A DNA stretch of 63,396 nucleotides from Nonomuraea harbinensis. Lineage in GTDB: Bacteria > Actinomycetota > Actinomycetes > Streptosporangiales > Streptosporangiaceae. A program made the position numbers and the translations under genes. Positions 51,427 through 60,268 of the stretch are shown piece after piece; positions within the stretch are counted from its first letter, which is position 1, and each line of letters starts with the position of its first letter. The stretch spans positions 1-63,396 of the forward strand of contig NZ_JAHKRN010000051.1 of assembly GCF_019396385.1 (NCBI RefSeq). The letters are read 5' to 3'. Below the pieces are notes generated by a model. The model made no database searches. It saw only the letters and a list, made by a program, of their open reading frames with translations, and was not told the DNA's origin.

Positions 51427-52128
51427 ATGGACGTCAGGCGAACAGCGATGATCGCCGGCCTGCTCGGGCTGGCGGCGGTGACGGCGGGCTGCGGCATCGG
51501 CGGTCCCGAGAACACGGAAACCGCCTCCTACGACGTCACCGGCACGGTGACCGCGCTCGACGTCGGGGCCGACGGGGGCGCGATCGAGGTGATCGAGTCC
51601 GACAGGCAGGGCGTGCACGTCACCGAGACGCTCACCTGGACCGGCGACCGGCCTCCCCAGCCCACCCACGAGGTCGAGGGCGGCACGCTGGTGCTCGCGT
51701 ACACCTGCCCGACCGGCTGGGGAGGCATGCTCCACTGCGACGTCGGCTACAAGGTCGAGATCCCCCGCGGGCTGCGCGTCAAGGCCGGCACCGACTCGGG
51801 CGCCGTGACGCTGCGCGGGCTGTCCGGCGAGGTCGAGACGAACTCCGACTCCGGCCGGATCGAGGCCACCGACCTGACCGGCAAGCAGGTCGTCGCCGGG
51901 ACCGACTCGGGCGGCATCTCCCTGTCCTTCGCCGCGGCGCCGGACAAGGTCGAGACCAGCTCGGACTCCGGCTCCAGCGTCGTTCGCGTGCCGGAGGGCC
52001 CGTACGACATCACCGCCACCACCGACTCGGGCCGCAGGCGCGTCGACGCCGCGCACGACGGCGCCGCCCCGCGCAAGATCACCCTGCGTAGCGATTCCGG
52101 CGCCCTCGAAGTCCTGCCCGCGCGATAG
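51427..52128 (+). CDS. DUF4097-like lipoprotein
   Basis: 233 residues. The signal peptide ends in a lipobox (AAVTAGC, Cys near residue 22). The mature part is a repetitive beta protein with repeats of DSG (GTDSGAVTL, NSDSGRIEA, GTDSGGISL, SSDSGSS, TTDSGRRR, RSDSGALEV) about 20 residues apart, a right-handed beta-helix or adhesin-like fold. It is surface anchored. Function unknown. Confidence 0.85.
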   Translation: MDVRRTAMIAGLLGLAAVTAGCGIGGPENTETASYDVTGTVTALDVGADGGAIEVIESDRQGVHVTETLTWTGDRPPQPTHEVEGGTLVLAYTCPTGWGGMLHCDVGYKVEIPRGLRVKAGTDSGAVTLRGLSGEVETNSDSGRIEATDLTGKQVVAGTDSGGISLSFAAAPDKVETSSDSGSSVVRVPEGPYDITATTDSGRRRVDAAHDGAAPRKITLRSDSGALEVLPAR

Positions 52129-52214
52129 CGCACAAACGGAAACTGAGAAGTCATCCACGAGTAACACATGAGGTGAAGGCTGGCCGCTGATTGCCGTCTG
52201 AGGAGGCGACCACC

Positions 52215-52616
52215 TTGGATATCGACCATTCCAGTATGGAGAGCAGCGGCAAGGCGATCCACGGCGAGGATGGTGATTTCGCCCGCAAGATCAGCCGGCT
52301 CCACGCCGAACTGGAGCCGCTCATTCCCTACTTCGGAAACCCGGCGAGCGACGAGGCCGCGCGGATCTTCCGCAGGGGCGCCGACGGTCACCCCGGTTTC
52401 GACAGCGCCTACGAGGACCTGAGCACCGCCGTGGACAACCTCGGCAAGGCGTACCGGGACATCGGGTCCGCCGTCGTGGCCATGAGCAAGAACGTCAAGG
52501 CGGCCGACTGGGCGAGCATGGTCGACCGGAACGCGTCCGTGCGCGACCTGGTCGCCTTCGCCGAGCGCGAGAACGACGAGGTCAGCGTGCCCACCACCCC
52601 GGTGGAGAGGGCCTGA
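52215..52616 (+). CDS. WXG100/ESX-type small helical protein
   Basis: 133 residues from TTG 52215, with GAGGAGG eight bases upstream. Helical hairpin-like: KISRLHAELEPLIPYFGNPASDEAARIFRRG, then AYEDLSTAVDNLGKAYRDIGSAVVAMSKN. It resembles type VII secretion substrates with a degenerate WxG turn (FGN). The next gene follows one base after its stop. No secretion-machine genes are in the window. Confidence 0.7.
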   Translation: MDIDHSSMESSGKAIHGEDGDFARKISRLHAELEPLIPYFGNPASDEAARIFRRGADGHPGFDSAYEDLSTAVDNLGKAYRDIGSAVVAMSKNVKAADWASMVDRNASVRDLVAFAERENDEVSVPTTPVERA

Positions 52617-52617
52617 C

Positions 52618-53571
52618 ATGCCCGTCGGCCTCGCGACCAAGGTCGCCCTGGGCGGTATGGCCGGCGCCGGCGTGGCCGGTGCGCTGGCACCCGAGGTGCT
52701 GTTCGGCATCTCCTATCTCGAAGGCGACCCCGAACGGATCCGCCAGGCGGCCGACGTCCTCGACGACCTCGCCGACGCGATCGACCTGCGTTTCCGGGAG
52801 GCGAACACGGCCGCGGAAACGGTATGGAAGAAAAGCTCCGACGAGGCGGTCGACGCGTTCAAGAAGTTCTGGCAGGAGGAATACGGCCCCGCGGTTCTCG
52901 CGGTCTCGCTCAAACACCGCAACGCGGCCAACGCCTGCCGGGCCTACGCCGACGTCGTGGAAAAGGTCAACCACGCGCTGCACGTGCTGTGCTGGATCCT
53001 GACCGTGGACATGATGTACACCATCGGTTATCAGGTCTTCACCTGGAAGCTCCTGCAAGCGATCATGAAGAGACAGGCGATCCTGCTCCGACTGGGCGCG
53101 CACCGCTTCGTCACCCTGTTGCTGCCCACCTTCTCCTACTGGGTGGCCGACAGCGTGTCGTACGCGACCGGCGAGGTGGCGCTGCCCCTGGCGCTCAACT
53201 ACGCGGGCGGCATCAAGACCGACCTGTCCGGCAACGACGTCAGGTCACTCGGCCACAACCTCACCGCGTTCCGCGAGCACTTCGTGGCCAACATGACCTT
53301 CAACGGGGTCCTCGACGGCACGGCGGCGCTGATGGCGAAGGTGCCCGGGCTGCGGGCCGTCACCGCCAACCTGACCCTGCCGAACGGGACGACACTCAAC
53401 ACCGGCAACTTCGTCCCCAGACTGGCCGGCTCGACCGCGTACTCGATGTCCCTGGACGCGCAGCGCGGCGACAACCCCCTGCCCGGGACCGAGCACGGGC
53501 TGACCGAGGAGGAGATGTACCAGAAGTTCATCGTCCACGGCACGCGGAGCCTGATCCCGCGACTCAAGTGA
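52618..53571 (+). CDS. Putative type VII secretion effector with WXG-like N-terminus
   Basis: 317 residues. Residues 20-125 form an LXG/WXG-like helical domain (RIRQAADVLDDLADAIDLRFREANTAA, then WKKSSDEAVDAFKKFWQEEYGP). A central pair of hydrophobic segments follows (ALHVLCWILTVDMMYTIGYQVF and FVTLLLPTFSYWVADSVSYA). The last 120 residues match no domain I know and end in EEEMYQKFIVHGTRSLIPRLK-like charged helix. It could be an effector secreted with the small upstream protein, or a membrane protein. No immunity gene is evident. Confidence 0.6.
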   Translation: MPVGLATKVALGGMAGAGVAGALAPEVLFGISYLEGDPERIRQAADVLDDLADAIDLRFREANTAAETVWKKSSDEAVDAFKKFWQEEYGPAVLAVSLKHRNAANACRAYADVVEKVNHALHVLCWILTVDMMYTIGYQVFTWKLLQAIMKRQAILLRLGAHRFVTLLLPTFSYWVADSVSYATGEVALPLALNYAGGIKTDLSGNDVRSLGHNLTAFREHFVANMTFNGVLDGTAALMAKVPGLRAVTANLTLPNGTTLNTGNFVPRLAGSTAYSMSLDAQRGDNPLPGTEHGLTEEEMYQKFIVHGTRSLIPRLK

Positions 53572-53896
53572 CTTTCCGGTCGCCCTCGCCGAGGTAGGGC
53601 CTCGTCACTTCCACCAGCCGTCGCGCCGCGTCCTCGGCGGCCCGGCGCGACAGGTCCACGATCGTGTCGGCCAGCTCGCGTGAGCCCATCCTCATCGCCC
53701 GGGGGTCGATGTGCAGCGCGGCCAGCTGCCCGGACGCCGAGACCCTTATTTTGATCTTGTCGTCCGGGGTGGCCGCGTGGCCGGTCACCTCGCCGACCGC
53801 GCCCATGACGTCGGCGAGCTCCGTGGAGTTCGCCCGGAACTCCGCCATGACGCGGTCGAGCTCGGGGTCGCCGGTGCGCTGCTCTCGTTCGGCCAT
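53564..53896 (-). CDS. YbaB/EbfC family protein
   Basis: 110 residues. EFRANSTELADVMGAVGEVTGHAATPDDKIKIRVSASGQLAALHIDPRAM is the YbaB pattern (nucleoid-associated fold), here shown only for recognition by its core KIKIRVSASGQLAAL. In actinomycetes such paralogues sit beside WXG-type genes, as here, rather than with recR. It overlaps the effector gene by 8 bp in convergent orientation. Confidence 0.8.
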   Translation of the reverse strand: MAEREQRTGDPELDRVMAEFRANSTELADVMGAVGEVTGHAATPDDKIKIRVSASGQLAALHIDPRAMRMGSRELADTIVDLSRRAAEDAARRLVEVTRPYLGEGDRKVT

Positions 53897-53942
53897 GAGG
53901 CATTGTCCTGCGCGCGGATGTCAATCATGCTACGAACGCGCA

Positions 53943-56327
<2,385 letters not shown>

Positions 56328-56393
56328 CGTGTCTCCATGGGTACGTGGTGGTCGCTCGTCAGCTGGGCGGCCACCGCGGTGAACGCCGGAGGG

Positions 56394-56804
56394 TCAGGGC
56401 CGTTCCTGGATGCGGATCATGTTGCCCGCGGGGTCACGGACCGCGCAGTCGCGCACGCCGTAGTCCTGCTCGGTCGGCTCCTGGATGACTTCGGCGCTGT
56501 TGTCGCGGAGCCGGGCGAAGGTGCCGTCCAGGTCGTCGGTTGACAGGACGATACCGGCGAAGGTGCCTTTGGCCATCATTTCGGCGATGGTGCGCTGCTC
56601 GTCGTCGGTGATGCCGGGGTCGCCGGTCGGGGGCTGCAGGACGATGGACGTGTCGGGCTGGCCGGCGGGGCCGACCGTGATCCAGCGCATCCCCTCGTAG
56701 CCGACGTCGTTGCGCACCTCGAAGCCGAGGGCGTCGCGGTAGAAGGCCAGGGAGGCGTCGGGGTCGGAGTGCGGGAGGAAGCTCGCGTGAATGGTGATGT
56801 CCAT
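56394..56804 (-). CDS. VOC family protein (glyoxalase/bleomycin-resistance fold)
   Basis: 136 residues from ATG 56804. Two beta-alpha-beta-beta-beta modules: PHSDPDASLAFYRDALGFEVRNDV and STDDLDGTFARLRDNSAEVIQEPTEQDYGVRDCAVRDPAGN (core GVRDCAVRDPAGNMIRI). Related proteins are dioxygenases, isomerases or drug binders. TAACGT seven bases before the ATG suggests leaderless transcription. Confidence 0.85.
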   Translation of the reverse strand: MDITIHASFLPHSDPDASLAFYRDALGFEVRNDVGYEGMRWITVGPAGQPDTSIVLQPPTGDPGITDDEQRTIAEMMAKGTFAGIVLSTDDLDGTFARLRDNSAEVIQEPTEQDYGVRDCAVRDPAGNMIRIQERP

Positions 56805-56811
56805 GGCTGCC

Positions 56812-56817
56812 ACGTTA
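56812..56817 (-). promoter_or_regulatory. -10 element of the VOC gene
   Basis: TAACGT on the minus strand, seven bases upstream of the ATG at 56804; no ribosome-binding site. Confidence 0.4.
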
Positions 56818-56862
56818 GGCGTGCCGCGCCCGGCGACGCTTCTCGATTCCTGATCGTGTCGC

Positions 56863-57939
56863 TCAAGGGGCGGCGCGGGCGAGCAGGTCGCGGATGAGGG
56901 CGACCACCTCGCCGGGGGTGAACTCCATGGCGTTCTCGCCGACGCTGACCTCGAAGGCGCAGTGGCCGGGCTCGGACGCGGATCGTACCCGGCCCCAGAG
57001 CTGGATGCCGCGCTCTGCCAGGATCTCCGCGCCGGCCCGCTCGACGGCGCGCCGGTCGGCGGGCAGGTGGATGTGGAACAGCGGCGTCTGCGGCGGGTCG
57101 GGCCAGGCGCGGGCGGCGCCGTCCGCGTTGATCGCGGCCGCGATGGCGATGGCGTGCTCGCGGTACGCGGGCATCTCGCCGGCCAGGGTGTCGAGGTGGA
57201 CCAGCGCGGCCAGGGCGAGCGGCCAGGCGTCGCCGATGCCGCCGCCGAGTCGTTGCCGCCACACCCTCGCCACCTCCACGGTGGCCGCGTCGGAGGCGAG
57301 CACCGCGCCGCGCACGCCCTGCAGGCTCTTGTAGAGGGAGACGTAGACGGTGTCGAACAGCGCGGCGATCTCGTCGAACGGCCGCCGGTAGTAGGTCTGG
57401 GCCTCCCACAGCCGGGCGCCGTCCAGGTGCGCGGCGGCGCCGGTGGCGCGCACGAGCGCGACCTGCTCGCCCAGGTCGTCCCAGCCGGGCACCAGGCCGC
57501 CGAGGTCGCGCTGCGGCAGCTCCCAGACGACGGCCGCGAGCGGTTCGCCGATCGCCGCCAGGTCTTCCGCGGTCATCAGCTCGTGCGGGTCGCCGGCCCT
57601 GCGGAACCGCAGGCCGTGGACGGCGTTGTAGCCCTGCTCCTCCCACACGTCCAGGTGCGACCTCGGGTGCGCGGCGAACGTGCGGCGGCCGCGCCGGTCG
57701 GCGTGCACGCGCAGCGCGGTCTGCTGGGCCATCGTGCCGCTGGGGAAGAACAGCGCGCTCTCCTTGCCGAGCAGCTCGGCCAGCCGCCGCTCCAGCACCG
57801 CGACGGGGCCTTCGGGGCCGTCGGCCGGGGTGCCGTCGTCGACCAGGGCGAGCATCCGCTCCAGCATCATGCGCGGCCCCCGCCGGATCGGCGCGTGCAG
57901 GAACAGCGAACGCCGGACCGGCGGGCTGGTGTCGGACAT
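56863..57939 (-). CDS. PLP-dependent beta-eliminating lyase / threonine aldolase family
   Basis: 358 residues. ALFFPSGTMAQQTALRVHADRR, AAHLDGARLWEAQ and the PLP lysine in YVSLYKSLQG near residue 204 are those of low-specificity threonine aldolases and related lyases. The family start appears intact. Its ATG lies inside the truncated amidohydrolase frame with no clear ribosome-binding site, so the present start region was probably created by the rearrangement described there. Confidence 0.88.
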   Translation of the reverse strand: MSDTSPPVRRSLFLHAPIRRGPRMMLERMLALVDDGTPADGPEGPVAVLERRLAELLGKESALFFPSGTMAQQTALRVHADRRGRRTFAAHPRSHLDVWEEQGYNAVHGLRFRRAGDPHELMTAEDLAAIGEPLAAVVWELPQRDLGGLVPGWDDLGEQVALVRATGAAAHLDGARLWEAQTYYRRPFDEIAALFDTVYVSLYKSLQGVRGAVLASDAATVEVARVWRQRLGGGIGDAWPLALAALVHLDTLAGEMPAYREHAIAIAAAINADGAARAWPDPPQTPLFHIHLPADRRAVERAGAEILAERGIQLWGRVRSASEPGHCAFEVSVGENAMEFTPGEVVALIRDLLARAAP

Positions 57940-58798
57940 GAACGGGCAGGCCGGTCGCGGCGGCGAGCGCCTCCTCGGCGCTGAGCCCGGCCTCGGTGAG
58001 CAACTCCAGCTCGCGGTGCAGGCCGGCCCCGTGGGCGGGCGCGAACGGGGTGGCGTCGGTCCCCGCGAGCAGGGGCGCCCCGGCCCGGTGCAGGTCCCGC
58101 AGCGCGCCGGCGGCCCCGGCCGAGCTGCCGGGACGCGCGCGGTCAGCGGTCTCGACGTGCCCAGCGGTGATCGCCTCGAAGTACGCGAGCGTGGTCACGA
58201 CGAAGACGCCCTGGGCGCGTACCCGCTCGGCCAGCCGCCGGGAAGCCGGGTCGCCCGGCGCGAGGTCGGTCCACACGTGGGCCAGGCCGTCGGCGCCGGC
58301 GTCGAGCGCGATCCCCACCTCGGCCGCGGTGATCGCGTGGGCCACGACCCGCAGCCCGGCGTCGTGCGCCGCCTCGGTGAGGGCGGTGGCCACGTCCGGC
58401 GTCATCGCCGGGAGGTCGGCGCCGTGCACCCTGCCGGCGTGGGTCGGATGCCCGCCGGGTGCGGTGGCCAGGGTGCCCGCGCTGCGCAGGTCGGCCACGT
58501 CGTCGTTCCCCGCGGCCAGCAGGCGCTGCTCCGAGAGGATCTCCGGCAGGCAGAACATGTCGAGCTCGGTGGTCACCCCGTGCCGCAGGGCCTGGGCCAG
58601 GCTGCCGTCGAACACGTGCGTGTGCGCGTCGATCAGCCCCGGCAGGAGCGTCCTGCCCGCCCCGCCCACCTCCACGTCGGCCTGGTGACCCGCACCGGCG
58701 CCGGCCGCGGCGATCAGCTCGCCCTCGATCACCACGTCGGCCCTGGCGATGGACCGCTCGCCGTCGAACACCCGGACGTCGCGGATCAGCGTACGCAT
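57938..58798 (-). pseudogene. Amidohydrolase lacking its C-terminal part
   Basis: From ATG 58798 about 285 codons read as a metal-dependent amidohydrolase: LPGLIDAHTHVFDG, VVAHAITAAEVGIALDAGADGLAH and LLAGTDATPF, so metal ligands and the catalytic Asp are kept. Similarity stops at AEEALAAATGLPV, where the lyase gene begins; the final 90 or so residues of the family (closing strands and composite beta domain) are missing. The frame has no stop here and runs on, out of frame with the lyase, for hundreds of codons. A deletion joining the two genes is the simplest explanation. Confidence 0.7.
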
Positions 58799-58861
58799 CG
58801 AACATCTCCTCTGAAGGTCGTGAGTCACGGACGCCACCACAGAGGGATGCCGGCGGCCGGC

Positions 58862-58918
58862 TGTGACATGGCCACGACCGGCCGTGGCATGGATCACATC
58901 CCGGGCGTCCATGTCACA
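58862..58918. promoter_or_regulatory. Inverted repeat between the amidohydrolase and the ECF sigma gene
   Basis: TGTGACATGG (58862-58871) and its exact reverse complement CCATGTCACA (58909-58918), with 37 bases between. Each arm contains TGTCACA reading outward, the -35 type reported for ECF41 sigma factors. A matching CGTC -10 at the right spacing is not clear on either side. Confidence 0.4.
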
Positions 58919-58967
58919 CTCCCGGCGTCACGGGTCTCTGCGGTCGCGACAGATGAGGAGGTTCGCC

Positions 58968-59860
58968 ATGATGCACGCGACCGTCACCGAGCAGTTCCTC
59001 GGCCATCGCGAGCTGCTGTTCTCGGTGGTCTACAACATGCTCGGCAGCGTCGCCGACACCGAGGACGCGCTGCAGGAGGTGTGGCTGGCCTGGTCAGCCC
59101 GGCACGGCAGGCCGGCCGCCGAGCCGGTCGAGAACCCCCGGGCCTATCTGGTGCGGATCGCGGTGAACCGGGCGCTGGCCCGCCGCGCCGACCTGAGCCG
59201 CCGCCGGGAGACCTACGTCGGCCCGTGGCTGCCGGAGCCGCTGGTCACCGCCGAGGACGCGGCCGGGGCCGCCGAACGGGCCGAGTCGCCACGATGGCGA
59301 TGCTGGTGGTGCTGGAGACCCTGTCACCGCTCGAACGGGCGGTGTTCGTGCTGCACGAGGTGTTCGGCTTCGGCCATCCGGAGATCGCGGGCATGCTGGG
59401 CCGCACGCCTGCGGCGGTCCGCCAGCTCGCGGCCCGCGCGCGCCGCCACGTGCACGCGCGCCGCCCCCGCCACCGGACCGAGCCGGACGTCCACGCCCAG
59501 GTCACCGAGCGCTTCGCCGCCGCCGCGCTCGGCGGGGACCTGCGGGCGCTGCTGGAGGTGCTGGCACCGGACGTGACCCTGTGGACGGACGGCGGCGGCA
59601 AGGGGCCCGCCACCAGCCTGCGTCCCGTGCGCGGCCGCGACCGGGTGGCGGCGCTGTTCGTGTCGGTCGCCGCGACGCTGCCCGACGGCGGGCTGGACAT
59701 CCGCTACCGGCGGGTGGCGGGCGACCCGTGCGCGCTCGTCTTCTCCGGCGACAGCCCGCTGGCCGTCGTCGTCGTGGACCTCACGCCCGACGGCGACCGG
59801 ATCGCCGGCATCTACTCGGTGACCAACCCCGACAAGCTCACCGGGATCCGCCGAACCTGA
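58968..59860 (+). pseudogene. ECF41-type (SigJ-like) sigma factor gene with a frameshift
   Basis: ATG 58968 has AGGAGG six bases upstream. The first 105 codons encode sigma region 2 (LFSVVYNMLGSVADTEDALQ, then NPRAYLVRIAVNRALARRA). At about 59288 the frame breaks: GAGTCGCCACGATG needs one more base to continue as E-S-x-T-M. In the +1-shifted frame region 4 (ETLSPLERAVFVLHEVFGFG) and the SnoaL-like C-terminal domain typical of ECF41 (VTERFAAAALGGDLRALLEV) run to the stop at 59860. It is either a real inactivating deletion or a sequencing error. Confidence 0.8.
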
Positions 59861-59916
59861 CGCGCCGCCGGGTCAGCGCCCTCGGCATGCGCGAGCATGA
59901 TGAGGGCGGAAAACAG

Positions 59917-59951
59917 CGAAGGGGCCGACTTGGATAGGGTCGGCCCCTTCG
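59917..59951 (-). terminator. Terminator of tRNA-Ser(GGA)
   Basis: Perfect 13-bp arms, CGAAGGGGCCGAC and GTCGGCCCCTTCG, with a nine-base loop. On the minus strand it follows the tRNA and is followed by GCTGTTTTCC. It may also serve the sigma gene on the plus strand. Confidence 0.8.
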
Positions 59952-59973
59952 CGTTTACTGCCTCAACCAGGCG

Positions 59974-60058
59974 CGGAGGATGGGGGATTTGAACCCCCGA
60001 AGGGTTGCCCCTTACACGCTTTCCAAGCGTGCGCCCTCGGCCACTAGGCGAATCCTCC
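59974..60058 (-). tRNA. tRNA-Ser (anticodon GGA)
   Basis: Acceptor GGAGGAT pairs with ATCCTCC. The anticodon loop TTGGAAA between CACGC and GCGTG gives GGA (reads UCC/UCU). The long variable arm is present. The 3' CCA is not encoded (CGC follows), unlike the other serine tRNA of the window. Confidence 0.97.
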
Positions 60059-60131
60059 GCCGACGAGCTTACCGGACTCGGCAGGGTCTCGGGACCACCA
60101 TTTCGTGGCAGCGAGCACTGCCGCATGTGGA

Positions 60132-60137
60132 TAGACT
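60132..60137 (+). promoter_or_regulatory. -10 element of the SRP RNA gene
   Basis: TAGACT, seven bases before the expected RNA start at 60144. No consensus -35 was found. Confidence 0.45.
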
Positions 60138-60143
60138 GTCCCC

Positions 60144-60233
60144 GGACCCCTCGCGCGGCGTCATCCTGTGAACCTCCCCAGGGCCGGAAGGCAGCAAGGA
60201 TAAGCGGGCTCTGGCGGGTGTGCGAGGGGTTCC
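60144..60233 (+). ncRNA. ffs: Signal recognition particle RNA, small bacterial type
   Basis: The conserved domain IV core CAGGGCCGGAAGGCAGCA is present near 60179-60196, with the asymmetric loop. The ends pair: GGACCCCTCGC at 60144-60154 with GCGAGGGGTTCC at 60222-60233. It binds Ffh for co-translational targeting. Location between tRNA-Ser and dnaX is usual in actinobacteria. Exact ends are estimated. Confidence 0.93.
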
Positions 60234-60268
60234 TTCGTTGGGAAGCCCCTCGCAGGCGGGATGGTCGC

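Noticed and set aside
56576..58912. One 778-codon fusion of amidohydrolase and downstream sequence
   Set aside because: Only the first part matches a family; the rest is the lyase and VOC genes read out of frame.
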